This document shows positions 35,650-44,581 of a stretch of 64,000 nucleotides of DNA, piece by piece (positions within the stretch are counted from its first letter, which is position 1; each line of letters begins with the position of its first letter). The notes below the pieces were generated by a model. That model worked only from the letters and a program-made list of their open reading frames with translations, was not told the origin of the DNA and did not search any database. The position numbers were made by a program, and so were the translations under genes. Origin of the DNA: Mucilaginibacter segetis (GTDB lineage Bacteria > Bacteroidota > Bacteroidia > Sphingobacteriales > Sphingobacteriaceae); contig NZ_JAEHFW010000001.1 of the NCBI RefSeq assembly GCF_016522075.1, forward strand, positions 1,054,001 to 1,118,000, given 5' to 3'.

Positions 35650-36096
35650 ATGAAAAAGTTAAGTTTAATTTTGGCGATCGGAGTAGCATTTGCTATTGAA
35701 TATGCCCAAGCAAAGAGTAATAATATTACGCCAATAAGCGCTTATGTGCAAGCAGGAAATGATACTATTCCAGCAAAGCCGGTTAAGAAAAAACCGACTA
35801 ACCCAACAAATCCTACTTATCCAACAACGCCAACAAATCCAACTACACCAACAACGCCCACACCAGATACACCGGTGATGCCTACGGTGCCTACAACACC
35901 AACAACACCAACAACACCAAGTTATCCAACAACGCCAACAGTTCCGCCGGCACCAACAATGCCTACAACACCAACTACACCTACAACGCCGCCAAATCCG
36001 GCAGTGCCCGCAACTCCGGTGCCGCCTACATCACATCCGGTAACACCATCGCCTGTAGGTAAGCCTGCAGTACCGGCAACTGTGCCTGATAAATAA
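35650..36096 (+). CDS. secreted Pro/Thr-rich tandem-repeat protein
   Basis: The 148-residue protein has a signal peptide (MKKLSLILAIGVAFAIEYAQA). The mature part is almost all short P-T-T / P-T-x units between residues about 45 and 140, with Asn, Tyr, Val and Met as occasional third residues. There is no globular domain and no cysteine. Such stretches form extended polyproline-like linkers and are candidates for Bacteroidota O-glycosylation: NDTI near residues 36-39 fits the D-(S/T)-(A/I/L/V/M/T) sequon, though most Thr here do not. The function is unknown; a surface spacer or matrix protein is a guess. The gene has its own terminator. Confidence 0.8.
   Translation: MKKLSLILAIGVAFAIEYAQAKSNNITPISAYVQAGNDTIPAKPVKKKPTNPTNPTYPTTPTNPTTPTTPTPDTPVMPTVPTTPTTPTTPSYPTTPTVPPAPTMPTTPTTPTTPPNPAVPATPVPPTSHPVTPSPVGKPAVPATVPDK
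35798..36030 (+). repeat. coding microsatellite-like repeat (ACA/CCA units)
   Basis: Imperfect tandem units of the kind CCAACAACG / CCAACTACA encode the Pro-Thr-Thr pattern within the secreted protein. This is low-complexity DNA prone to length change. It is not a CRISPR array, because unit and spacer lengths are far too short. Confidence 0.75.
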
Positions 36097-36125
36097 ATAT
36101 TAGTTGTAATATTATATAAATAACA

Positions 36126-36161
36126 TAGCTCCGTGTTAAATATACACGGAGCTATTTTTTT
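36126..36161 (+). terminator. Rho-independent terminator after the Pro/Thr-repeat gene
   Basis: A perfect 11-bp stem (36126-36136 with 36144-36154) and a run of seven T. It may also act more weakly for the converging SRPBCC gene. Confidence 0.88.
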
Positions 36162-36169
36162 AATAAGCC

Positions 36170-36598
36170 TTATTCCTGCTCCACAAAATTCTTTAAGCTG
36201 ATACCCAATATATGATTCCAACCCTGTGAGAAACTCGAAGTCGCAAAATCCGGATGTTTCGGGAAACTATGTAACCCTGTGTGCGTAATTTTAACCAATG
36301 TTTTATCACCGTCAGGGAAAAGCTCAAAACTCACTTCCGATATGCCTTCATATCCATCATATGCCCACGTATAACTCAATTTCTTTTCATGTTCAACAGC
36401 GGTTATACGGCAGTTATGTTTGTATTTTTCACCTTCACGGCCTTGTCCAAAAAAACTGAATTCAAAGCCAACCTTAGCTTCAAAATTTTCCAGTTTAAAA
36501 TACCATTGCTTCATTTTTTCGTTATCTGTAAGCGCTTCCCAAACTTTATCTACAGGAGCGTTTAAAACCCTTTCAACAATTAGTGGTTGTGTTTCCAT
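36170..36598 (-). CDS. SRPBCC / AHSA1-like domain protein
   Basis: The 142-residue protein has the START-like helix-grip fold of AHSA1 proteins. IVERVLNAPVDKVWEALTDNEKMKQW forms the first strand-helix unit. GFEFSFFGQG, ITAVEHEKKLSYTWAYDGY and VSFELFPDGDKTLVKITHTGL form the sheet, and GWNHILGISLKNFVE is the long C-terminal helix. Ligand or client is unknown. It lies 23 bp downstream of an ArsR-type repressor and shares its promoter, a common pairing in which the repressor controls the SRPBCC gene. Confidence 0.88.
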   Translation of the reverse strand: METQPLIVERVLNAPVDKVWEALTDNEKMKQWYFKLENFEAKVGFEFSFFGQGREGEKYKHNCRITAVEHEKKLSYTWAYDGYEGISEVSFELFPDGDKTLVKITHTGLHSFPKHPDFATSSFSQGWNHILGISLKNFVEQE

Positions 36599-36621
36599 TT
36601 TTAAATAGTTTATAGTTTTAT

Positions 36622-36930
36622 TTATTCCTTATCCAAAAAATCTTCCAGCGCATCTAGTTTGCTATTCCAAAAACGTTTGTACTGCTCTGCCCAGTTAACT
36701 ACCTGTTCTAACTTTTTCAGATTAGCCCGGCAATACCTGTCACGACCCTGTTGATTGATAACAACAAGGCCACATTCAGTTAGTATGCGTATGTGCTTGG
36801 AAACCGCAGGTCTGCTGATGTCAAAATTATCAGCCACTGCATTCAGATTCATTTGCTTACCCGACAGTAAATTTATTATTTCCCGTCGGGTAGGATCGGC
36901 AATTGCCTGGAATACATCGCGTCTTGTCAT
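36622..36930 (-). CDS. ArsR-family HTH transcriptional repressor
   Basis: The 102-residue winged-helix protein begins DVFQAIADPTRREIINLL and has the recognition segment ISRPAVSKHIRILTECGLV. The family metal-binding cysteine motif ELCVCDL is absent: the matching place reads MNLNAVADNF, so it is not an arsenic/cadmium sensor of the classical type. It fits the SRPBCC-linked ArsR subgroup. Two AACC-N4-GGTT palindromes flank the -7 box of its own promoter, which points to autorepression. The SRPBCC gene follows after 23 bp. Confidence 0.9.
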   Translation of the reverse strand: MTRRDVFQAIADPTRREIINLLSGKQMNLNAVADNFDISRPAVSKHIRILTECGLVVINQQGRDRYCRANLKKLEQVVNWAEQYKRFWNSKLDALEDFLDKE

Positions 36931-36938
36931 ATATGTGA

Positions 36939-36982
36939 AACCTTTCGGTTACAAATATATAGGTAACCATACGGTTTCGCAA
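36939..36982 (-). promoter_or_regulatory. arsR promoter with two palindromic operators
   Basis: On the minus strand, TTG (36980-36982), 20 bp and TATATTTG (36952-36959) form a consensus promoter. Palindrome AACC-ATAC-GGTT (36965-36976) sits between the two boxes. Palindrome AACC-TTTC-GGTT (36939-36950) covers the expected start site, 9 bp before the start codon. The centres are 26 bp apart. The whole region is also an inverted repeat. Confidence 0.75.
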
Positions 36983-37005
36983 ATGTATTTAAAAGAAATT
37001 CGGGG

Positions 37006-37043
37006 AAAAATTAAGGGAGGAGATAAGAGGTTCCCTCCCTTAA
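37006..37043 (-). terminator. Rho-independent terminator after the TonB receptor gene
   Basis: On the minus strand, a perfect 10-bp stem (37011-37020 with 37034-37043) is followed by T5. Confidence 0.85.
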
Positions 37044-37050
37044 AGTTCAC

Positions 37051-39411
37051 TTAAAAATTAGTCCTTAAAGTAACACCATAAGTTTTTGGGTTGCCTAAGT
37101 GGGCTGCTCCGAAATCATAAGCATAGTCTATATAATGTTTATTAGTTAGATTGCTTGCCCATATGTAGGCTTCATAACGCGAAGTACTTACCCCCAATTT
37201 GGCGTTAAAAATACTGTATGCATTTTGCTTGATCTGGTTGGCCAGGTCAAAATACTGATCGCCTAAATATTTCCACTCGCCGCGTGCAATAAGTTTAGTG
37301 TTTTCGCTGTTGGCAATGGCGTAATTGTATTGCAAGGCCAACAGAGAGGTAACATCTGGTGTATAAACCTGGTGGTTGCCCTTTAAGTTTAAAACAGCAC
37401 CGTTCGAGGCAACTTGCAGATCGGTATAGCGGGCATGTGTATAACCCAAATTGTAAGCAACATCTAACCCTTTTAAAACAGTGGCGGCAAGTTCAAATTC
37501 TGCACCCTTGCTTTTTAACTTACCAGCGTTGCGCGTTACGGTGATGGCATCAGGCAAAATTAAGGTAGGTACCTGCGCATTGTTTATTGCTACGTAAAAC
37601 AGTGCAAGATTAATACGTAGTTTATTGTTAAACAAGGTATTTTTTGATCCTAATTCGTAGTTGTTACTATATTCGGGCTTGTAGGAAAACAGAGGAGGCT
37701 GCGATGGATCTGATGATAATTGGCTTATGCCACCTGCTCTAAAGCCTCTGCTATAAGTTGCGTATAAATTGTTTGCTGATGACGCATGATAGGCTACACT
37801 AAATTTGGGACTTAAAGCATTAAAATTTGCAGTTGACGAGGTGTCGGGCTGGGTGGTAATAGCATCTTGTCCGTTGGGCTGAAACTCGCCTTTAATTTGT
37901 TCCTTCTTGTGTTCATGATCGTAACGTAAACCTGCTGTTATGTCCCATTGGGGGTTAATAGAATAAGTTAACTGGCCAAATGCCGCTACACCATAATTAC
38001 GTTCAATATTTGTATTTATACTCGTAAAATCGGTTAGGGGAGAGCCTACCGCAGCAGCGTCATCACCAAAATAAGTACCAACCTTGCTTGGGCTGTAACG
38101 GTAAAATCCGTATAAACCGGTGGTCCATTTAATGGAAGAGGACGTAGACGCCGGCGATGAAAAACGGAACTCTTGCGTACCTACCTGTACTTTATTGTAT
38201 TGATTGCCGTAGTTGTTCACTAAAGATACCGCGTCAATTGGTGAGAAATCACCATCAATAGGAGTGGTATAATAACGGTAATTATCCTGATATGAACTGC
38301 TGGAAGTGAAATTAAAGCCTTGGCCGGTATAATTAGCCGATAACGATGTATTAAGGATGTTGTCCACCATTTTGGTGGTTGCATTTTGGTTTACCACAAA
38401 AGGGGATGAGATGGCATCATCCGGACTGGGTGAAAGCGCGAACGGGCCATTGTTGCGGTTGGCGTAGTTTTTTACATTCAGGGTTAGTGAAAATTTTTGG
38501 CTGGCCAAGTACTTTAAATAATAATTTCCTAAAAAATAATGCTGCTTATCAAAGTTAGTGTTGTTAAAATCGTTATGATAGAAACCATCAAATCCTGAGT
38601 AAATTCCGGCTACGCCCAAAAATAATTTGTCTTTTATCAAAGGTGTGCTTATGCCAAAGCTATACCGCTGCTGACTATAATTACCTGTACTTACTTCAGC
38701 GAATCCGGATGTTATGTTTGAAGGTTGTTTGGTAATTACATTTATCACTCCACCCATTGCATTGCGCCCGTAAAGTGTTCCCTGTGGCCCGCGTAAAACT
38801 TCTATACGTTCAACGTCAAAAAGCTGGGGGATATAAGTATCCAGGCTGAACTGGTTAACACCGTCGACATACGTGGCAACAGCAGGATCGTACGATGTGG
38901 TAGCTACGCCTCTTATGCCTGTCACATTCCGGTTATCGCCCGGCCCGGCAGAATACAGATTTGGGACTATTGCTGTTATATCCTTAAGATTCCGCAAGTT
39001 ATAGGCCTGTACTTGTTTAGCTGATAAGGTAGAAATACTAAAGGGTACTTTTTGTACATCTTCTTCCGTTTTCTGCGCGGTCACAACTACCTCATCCAAC
39101 TGATTGTTGGCATCGTTTAACTTAATGCTGATATTTATGTCTTCCCCGGATATCGTCAACCTTTGATTAACAGATGCATACCCTACATTACTTACATGTA
39201 GTATATAATTCCCTGTGGGTATGTTGTTAAAATGGAAGCGCCCATCAGTACCTGTAACTGTGCTGTAATTGGTATTAAGCAAACTTACCGTAGATGAATT
39301 AACCGGGTTTGATTGTGAATTGATTATGGTGCCGGAAAGGGTAGACGTAACTTGAGAAAAAGCTTGTGAGCATACAGCCAGAAGAAACAGGAGCGGGAAC
39401 AGTTTTTTCAT
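37051..39411 (-). CDS. TonB-dependent outer-membrane receptor (siderophore/iron-complex type)
   Basis: The 786-residue protein has a signal peptide (to about residue 19, QAFSQ) and a CarboxypepD_reg-like domain (about 22-105, with GTDGRFHFNNIPTGNYILHV). A TonB box-like segment DEVVVTAQK follows, then the plug with VEVLRGPQGTLYGRNAMGG-type residues (about 200-225) and a 22-strand barrel ending in an aromatic (LRTNF). There is no SusD neighbour, so it belongs to the FecA/iron-complex type rather than a Sus pair, and the substrate is not determined. Its start lies 97 bp downstream of the ThuA/cytochrome lipoprotein gene, with a strong hairpin between them. Confidence 0.9.
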   Translation of the reverse strand: MKKLFPLLFLLAVCSQAFSQVTSTLSGTIINSQSNPVNSSTVSLLNTNYSTVTGTDGRFHFNNIPTGNYILHVSNVGYASVNQRLTISGEDINISIKLNDANNQLDEVVVTAQKTEEDVQKVPFSISTLSAKQVQAYNLRNLKDITAIVPNLYSAGPGDNRNVTGIRGVATTSYDPAVATYVDGVNQFSLDTYIPQLFDVERIEVLRGPQGTLYGRNAMGGVINVITKQPSNITSGFAEVSTGNYSQQRYSFGISTPLIKDKLFLGVAGIYSGFDGFYHNDFNNTNFDKQHYFLGNYYLKYLASQKFSLTLNVKNYANRNNGPFALSPSPDDAISSPFVVNQNATTKMVDNILNTSLSANYTGQGFNFTSSSSYQDNYRYYTTPIDGDFSPIDAVSLVNNYGNQYNKVQVGTQEFRFSSPASTSSSIKWTTGLYGFYRYSPSKVGTYFGDDAAAVGSPLTDFTSINTNIERNYGVAAFGQLTYSINPQWDITAGLRYDHEHKKEQIKGEFQPNGQDAITTQPDTSSTANFNALSPKFSVAYHASSANNLYATYSRGFRAGGISQLSSDPSQPPLFSYKPEYSNNYELGSKNTLFNNKLRINLALFYVAINNAQVPTLILPDAITVTRNAGKLKSKGAEFELAATVLKGLDVAYNLGYTHARYTDLQVASNGAVLNLKGNHQVYTPDVTSLLALQYNYAIANSENTKLIARGEWKYLGDQYFDLANQIKQNAYSIFNAKLGVSTSRYEAYIWASNLTNKHYIDYAYDFGAAHLGNPKTYGVTLRTNF

Positions 39412-39452
39412 TTATTGCAGATGGAAATTTAATTTTGATTAATCAGATAAAA

Positions 39453-39485
39453 TAAAAGGTGAATATGATATTAATCATATTCACC
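39453..39485 (-). terminator. strong hairpin between the ThuA fusion gene and the TonB receptor gene
   Basis: A perfect 12-bp stem (39458-39469 with 39474-39485) has a 4-nt loop, then TTTTATTTTA on the minus strand. It would end the ThuA-fusion transcript 24 bp after the stop codon. Only about 45 bp remain for a TonB receptor promoter, so partial read-through is possible. Confidence 0.85.
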
Positions 39486-39508
39486 GTAAGTATAAGATCA
39501 GTAGTTAA

Positions 39509-42178
39509 TTATTTAAGAGAATATATCCAGCCAATTATCTTTTCAGCATCATCGGGTTTTAAATTAGGATGCGCAGGCATCGATACATCGCCCCAAACAC
39601 CTGTACCGCCTTTTATTATTTTTTGAGTAAGGTGATCGGTTGAGGCTTTGTTATGAGGATATTTTTTTGATACATCTGTAAAAGCAGGCCCTATTGATTT
39701 TTCATCAACCTTGTGGCAAACTTTACAATCAAGCGATAGCATTAATGCTTCTCCTGCCGCATTTGCTTTTGCATTGGCCATTTCGGCACTGCTTAATTGC
39801 TGCCCTGCCATTATAGTAACAGGCTTGCCTTTAGTCTCTGCATTTTGATCGTCTTTTACGGTAACATTTACTATATAGCTACCGCCCTTTGTATAAGTAT
39901 AATCTAATTTTGGCTCGGTAGTGAACTTAGTTGTACCGTCGCCTAAGCTCCAGGTATAAACTACTTTTCCTTTTTCCGGATCTTTTGCTTCAACAGCTAA
40001 TGAAACTTTCAACGGAAGCGTGCCTGAAGTTTTATTGCTTGTTATGGTTCCTACTTCAGGTGCAAGATTACCACTGTTATAGTCTATACGGGCAAGTCCG
40101 GCATCCTTGTTTTTAGCGAACCACCCTGAACCGTATTCCAGAATATAAATTTTGCCATCCGGGCCGGTTTCCATATCAATTGGCGCGTTAAACTTGGTTC
40201 CGGCCATAAATGGTTCCATTTTATCCAGATCGCCATTTGGTTGTAATGTTAATACTTTTATCCATCCCCGGATCCAATCATAAAAGAAAACTTTTTTATC
40301 AAAGTAATCGGGCATGCGGGTTGCTTCCGGGTACATATCTGTATAATAAGCAGGCCCTGCCATAGCCGTTCTGCCGCCAGAACCTACCTGAGGGAATTCT
40401 TTAGATGGTCCGTAAGGATACCATATAAATGCCGGTTGCGCAGGTGGTAAGTTTTGGATACCTGTATTGTTTCGTGAATTATTTACCGGATGTTGCGGAT
40501 CAAAAGCCGGGCCGGATACGCCAGTATCGTAATTGTAAGGGTGATAGGGTATATTGTTACCTATAAACAACGGCCATCCAAAAAAACCTGCTTTACGTGC
40601 CTGGTTAAATTCATCATAACCACGCGGGCCACGGGTATCCAGGCTATCGGCATTTGCATCCGGGCCAACTTCGCCCCAGTATAAAAAGCCGTTTTTCTTA
40701 TCTACCGAAATGCGGTAAGGGTTTCTGTCGCCCATTACATAAATTTCCGGACGGGTTTTTGGTGTGCCGGGTTTAAACAGATTACCTTCCGGGATAGTAT
40801 AAGTACCATCTGATTGTACGTTGATACGTAAAATTTTACCTCTCAGATCATTACTGTTTCCGGCAGATCTGCGGGAATCATATTGCTGATGACCCGGACG
40901 GTCATCTAAAGGCGCAAATGCATGGGTGTCATACTTGTTGTTTTTACCTTCATCAAAAGGAGTGGAGTTATCCCCGGTTGAAAGGAATAAAGTGTGATCG
41001 TTACCAAACGCTATGGAACCACCTGTATGACAGCATATTTCGCGTTGAGAATATAGTTGTAATATTACTTTCTCCGATTTATTGTCGATAGTATCGTTTA
41101 CAAATGTAAATCGTGACAAGCGGTTTACGGATGTATCCGCAGGGCTATAATAAATATATACGTAGTGGTTGTCTTTAAAATCCGGATCGGCTTTAATACC
41201 TAAAACACCTTCTTCTGCATTAACACCTGGTGTATGCGTTTTCCAGTAGGCATTTAAAAAGCCTACCTGTTTTACACTTTTGGTGCTGTTCTTATAAAGC
41301 ATTATTTCACCACGGCGTTGTGCTACCAATATATCCAGATTGGGTAATATGGTCATTTCTGTAGGTTCAAAAAAGGTGCCCTGTATTAATGATGTTTTTG
41401 TGAAGCGACTTTCGTCAGGAACACGTAATGTAGTACACTTACTGTAATCCAAACCATCATTATCCCCAATGGCATATTTTATACCGCCTAACAGGTGTTT
41501 TAAATAAGTGGGGTCAGAATAAGATTCGTCAGTATGTCCCATCTCGGTATAAAAAGATCTGCCGCCCTCAAAATCATGGTACCAGGCTATAGGATGATTA
41601 TCGCCATTTGTACCTCCTTTATAGCTTTTTTCATCGAGTTTTATCAGCACGTGAATATCTTTACTGATATTTTTAAAGTTATACCATTCATCGGTTCTTT
41701 TCCATTCATCAGGCAGGTCTTTAGTTGAAGGGTGATCCTTATCAACAACATGCAAGGTGGCTTCCTGTATCTGTGGATGGCTGTCAAAATAGGCGCCTAC
41801 CAAACGGCCATACCACGGCCAGTCGTACTCGGCATCTGAAGCAGCATGTACACCCACAAAATTACCCCCGGCTTCCATATACCTTTGCAGATCGGCCTGT
41901 TCATAATTACTTAATAAATTACCCGTAGTATTTAAAAATATTACCGCGGCGTATTTATTTAAATTTTCTTCGCTAATGCTTGTCGAGTCAGAACTGGTGT
42001 CTACATCAAAATTGTTTTCATTCCCCATCTTCATAATGGCATCTACTCCGGCGGGTATAGATTCATGGTGATATCCGGCGGTTTTGGTGAAAACTAAAAC
42101 TCTTGGTTTGGATGATTTTTTAGTACAGCCAAGCACCAAAATACTAAACACAATAAGTAAGGTATATTTGTAGCGCAT
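39509..42178 (-). CDS. multidomain lipoprotein: ThuA, PQQ-sugar-dehydrogenase-like propeller, PKD, cytochrome c
   Basis: The 889-residue reading uses the ATG at 42178; a TTG 30 bp upstream is rejected. Lipobox VLGC lies near residue 18. The order is: a ThuA-type glutamine-amidotransferase-like domain (about 25-240, VLVFTKTAGYHHESIPAG, FVGVHAASD); a soluble glucose/sorbosone dehydrogenase-like beta-propeller (about 255-690, GVLGIKADPDF, REICCHTGGSIAFG, NDLRGKILRI); a PKD domain (about 700-785); and cytochrome c with CKVCH at 818-822 and Met867. The fusion suggests an envelope sugar dehydrogenase passing electrons to its own heme. Whether PQQ is really bound is not shown. The trehalose-related name of ThuA does not prove that substrate. 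Confidence 0.88.
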   Translation of the reverse strand: MRYKYTLLIVFSILVLGCTKKSSKPRVLVFTKTAGYHHESIPAGVDAIMKMGNENNFDVDTSSDSTSISEENLNKYAAVIFLNTTGNLLSNYEQADLQRYMEAGGNFVGVHAASDAEYDWPWYGRLVGAYFDSHPQIQEATLHVVDKDHPSTKDLPDEWKRTDEWYNFKNISKDIHVLIKLDEKSYKGGTNGDNHPIAWYHDFEGGRSFYTEMGHTDESYSDPTYLKHLLGGIKYAIGDNDGLDYSKCTTLRVPDESRFTKTSLIQGTFFEPTEMTILPNLDILVAQRRGEIMLYKNSTKSVKQVGFLNAYWKTHTPGVNAEEGVLGIKADPDFKDNHYVYIYYSPADTSVNRLSRFTFVNDTIDNKSEKVILQLYSQREICCHTGGSIAFGNDHTLFLSTGDNSTPFDEGKNNKYDTHAFAPLDDRPGHQQYDSRRSAGNSNDLRGKILRINVQSDGTYTIPEGNLFKPGTPKTRPEIYVMGDRNPYRISVDKKNGFLYWGEVGPDANADSLDTRGPRGYDEFNQARKAGFFGWPLFIGNNIPYHPYNYDTGVSGPAFDPQHPVNNSRNNTGIQNLPPAQPAFIWYPYGPSKEFPQVGSGGRTAMAGPAYYTDMYPEATRMPDYFDKKVFFYDWIRGWIKVLTLQPNGDLDKMEPFMAGTKFNAPIDMETGPDGKIYILEYGSGWFAKNKDAGLARIDYNSGNLAPEVGTITSNKTSGTLPLKVSLAVEAKDPEKGKVVYTWSLGDGTTKFTTEPKLDYTYTKGGSYIVNVTVKDDQNAETKGKPVTIMAGQQLSSAEMANAKANAAGEALMLSLDCKVCHKVDEKSIGPAFTDVSKKYPHNKASTDHLTQKIIKGGTGVWGDVSMPAHPNLKPDDAEKIIGWIYSLK

Positions 42179-42305
42179 AAAAAAGGTTTTTTTGGATTTA
42201 ATGGTCAACTATAACAACAGGGGCATTATTGTGTACACTTAACGCATTAAAGATAGTATGCATTTTATAAAATGAAGAATTTTATATGCAATATATATCC
42301 TTTTA

Positions 42306-42340
42306 CGCAAAAAAGCCTTCAGATTTTAAACTGAAGGCTT
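42306..42340 (-). terminator. Rho-independent terminator after the GH15 gene
   Basis: A perfect 10-bp stem (42313-42322 with 42331-42340) has T-runs on both sides, with the stronger run on the minus strand. Confidence 0.88.
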
Positions 42341-42358
42341 TTTGTTGACAATGTAATC

Positions 42359-44146
42359 TTATAAAAATATGGGTTTGTCCAGTTTCATGGCAATACGGTA
42401 GGCGGCGTTCATTAAACCCACATGACTGTATGCCTGCGGAAAGTTACCCCATTGGCTGCCGGTATTTTCATCAACGTCCTCGCTGAATAATAACAGGTCG
42501 TTACAGTATTTCATCAGGTTCTCAAATTCACGGATGGCATCATCCAGGCGACCTACACAAGCCAGTGCTTCAACATACCAAAAAGCACATATCAAAAATG
42601 TTGTTTTAGGTTTGCCAAAATCATCAGCATATAAATACCTGTAAAATAAACCATTATCTGTTTTTAGCTCTTTCTCGAGTGCAATTAAATGGTCCTTTGC
42701 TTTTTGGGAATTTGGATCAAGGTAATTCATCATTATCAGCTGCAGCGTGCTGGCATCCAGATGTGGCACATGGGCAGCATTGGTGTAAACTTTACGCACC
42801 GGGTCATAGCAGCTTTCAATATGTGCCGCGGCACGGTCCTTTAAAGCATTGGCCCGGGCTTCCAGTTCCTTGTTATCAATGGTTATAGCCATTTTCGCGG
42901 CTGCGTTACAACCGGCCCACTGAAAAAGGTTACTGTAACAATGTATGTTGGCTATGTTCCGGAACTCCCATATTCCGGCGTCCTTTTCATCGAGCGTACG
43001 CTCTATTTTGTTAAGCAACGATTCTACCCAACGGTCGGAATCTTTTCTCTCCCTGAAAATAAATCGGTGATCAGTATAAAGAGGCAGCAGGGAAATTAAT
43101 ACTTGCCCGTAAATATCATTTTGGATATGCTCGTAAGCCTGATTGCCAATACGTACCGGTTTATTATCCAGGTAACCACTTAAATAATCAAGCTCTTTTT
43201 CTATGAGTTTCTTTTTACCCGTAATGCCATACAGGGGTTGATAACGAAACTCTTCTCCTTCTGAAAAAGATATGTTGGTTACGTAGTTAAAATACTGTTC
43301 CATCTCTTCGAAATGACCAATATGATTTAACGAAGTAAGCACGTAGTACGTATCACGTAACCAGCAATAGCGATAGTCCCAGTTACGTCCGCTTTGATCG
43401 TACTCCGGCAAGCTGGTTGTGCTTGCGGCAATAATAGCCCCGGTATCTTCATACTGGTGTATTTTTAAAACCAAGGCCGACCGGATCACATATTTCTGGT
43501 AAAATCCTGCAATAGCAGAGTGTTTTATCCACGTTTGCCAGTACCTTAATGTCGACCTTAAAAAACTTTCTGCGGTCGATTCTAACGCTGCCTCTAATGG
43601 ATCTCCGTAGGATAGCAGCAGATATTTAGCTTCGGTAAGCTGAAAATATTGTTCGTCGACAATGTAACTAACAGGGATGCTGGTAGTGAGGCGAATGGTT
43701 TCTTCGCAACCGGCATAATCTATATGGTTGCTGCCCCGACGTAATTTTAATTTCTGCTTGCCGTAATCGCATACCGGCGCGCACTTTACCCGTATGCGTG
43801 GTTGTCCGCTTATCGGCTCAATCTTACGGATCAGCATTAACGGTCTGAAATATCTCTCGTACTGATAAAAACGGGGCGCAAAATCGGTGATTCGGTAACT
43901 GCCTCGTTCATCCGTTACTTCGGTACACAATACGTTACTGTTTTCAATATAGTATTGTTTAGAAGTATATTCACCTTCCGGGAGTATTGAAAATTCGCCG
44001 CCTCTTTCAGTATCTAATAAGCTGCCAAAAACAAATGTACTATCAAATTTTGGCCAGCACAACCATGCTACATTGGTGTTTTTATGTATGTGCGCTAAAA
44101 ACGCACAGTTTCCTATAAGACCTGTAGCGTATGTATGTTTCTCCAT
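42359..44146 (-). CDS. glycoside hydrolase family 15 (glucoamylase/trehalase-like)
   Basis: The 595-residue cytoplasmic protein (no signal peptide) has the GH15 plan. The N-terminal beta-sandwich begins TGLIGNCAFLAHIHKNTNVAW, and WLCWPKFDSTFVFGSLLD is characteristic. The (alpha/alpha)6 barrel carries GRNWDYRYCWLRDTYYVL and ends with GSQWGNFPQAYSHVGLMNAA. Bacterial members with this layout include trehalases and glucoamylases. The divergent OtsAB gene 435 bp away supports a link to trehalose turnover, which is inference. A terminator follows immediately. Confidence 0.9.
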   Translation of the reverse strand: MEKHTYATGLIGNCAFLAHIHKNTNVAWLCWPKFDSTFVFGSLLDTERGGEFSILPEGEYTSKQYYIENSNVLCTEVTDERGSYRITDFAPRFYQYERYFRPLMLIRKIEPISGQPRIRVKCAPVCDYGKQKLKLRRGSNHIDYAGCEETIRLTTSIPVSYIVDEQYFQLTEAKYLLLSYGDPLEAALESTAESFLRSTLRYWQTWIKHSAIAGFYQKYVIRSALVLKIHQYEDTGAIIAASTTSLPEYDQSGRNWDYRYCWLRDTYYVLTSLNHIGHFEEMEQYFNYVTNISFSEGEEFRYQPLYGITGKKKLIEKELDYLSGYLDNKPVRIGNQAYEHIQNDIYGQVLISLLPLYTDHRFIFRERKDSDRWVESLLNKIERTLDEKDAGIWEFRNIANIHCYSNLFQWAGCNAAAKMAITIDNKELEARANALKDRAAAHIESCYDPVRKVYTNAAHVPHLDASTLQLIMMNYLDPNSQKAKDHLIALEKELKTDNGLFYRYLYADDFGKPKTTFLICAFWYVEALACVGRLDDAIREFENLMKYCNDLLLFSEDVDENTGSQWGNFPQAYSHVGLMNAAYRIAMKLDKPIFL

Positions 44147-44581
44147 GTTTATTTAAGTAGCGGTAAATTTTGTGTGTGTTCGCAAACTATTATATAATAT
44201 CAAACACCACAAGTATTTGTTTGGATTTTTTTATGTGAAATGCATTTATCAGCAAAAAGCTAACTTAAAAACCATCATAATTTTACACTTATTTAAAAAC
44301 AAATTTCGGCTATAATTGCTTATTTAATTAGCTTATTAAGCCGGGTTTGCCAATGGCATTACAGATTTACAGAAAATTTTAATAATGATGAGCGAGCAGT
44401 TATATAGGAAGAAAACAGGGCTAAATATAATTTTGTACCTTTGTTGCGCTTATATAACACAGGTGTTGTACTAACATTTATAGTTTAGCTCTCTTTTTTT
44501 GAATACGCTTTACCTGTAAGCAATAGCTGGCACATCCGGGTAACTCAGCATTATTAATACTACTTTTTATTAAAAATATTC
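44147..44581. other. 435-bp divergent promoter region between GH15 and otsAB
   Basis: No coding frame or RNA gene is recognised. Toward otsAB, two overlapping boxes TAATTTTG (44428-44435) and TACCTTTG (44436-44443) match the TAnnTTTG element. They would leave a 130-nt leader of unknown structure. A 5-bp inverted repeat AACAC-AG-GTGTT lies just after them. No clear promoter for GH15 was found. Confidence 0.55.
44428..44443 (+). promoter_or_regulatory. tandem -7 boxes for otsAB
   Basis: TAATTTTG followed directly by TACCTTTG, both fitting TAnnTTTG. No convincing TTG lies at the expected -33 distance for either. Confidence 0.45.

Noticed and set aside
35798..36030. Short tandem units that might look like a CRISPR array or phage repeat
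   Set aside because: Units are 9-12 bp, in frame, and encode Pro-Thr-Thr; there are no spacers of 25-45 bp and no cas genes.
44531..44545. TGGCAC upstream of otsAB as a second sigma-54 promoter
   Set aside because: No TTG/GC lies at the required -12 spacing; two TAnnTTTG boxes upstream explain transcription better.
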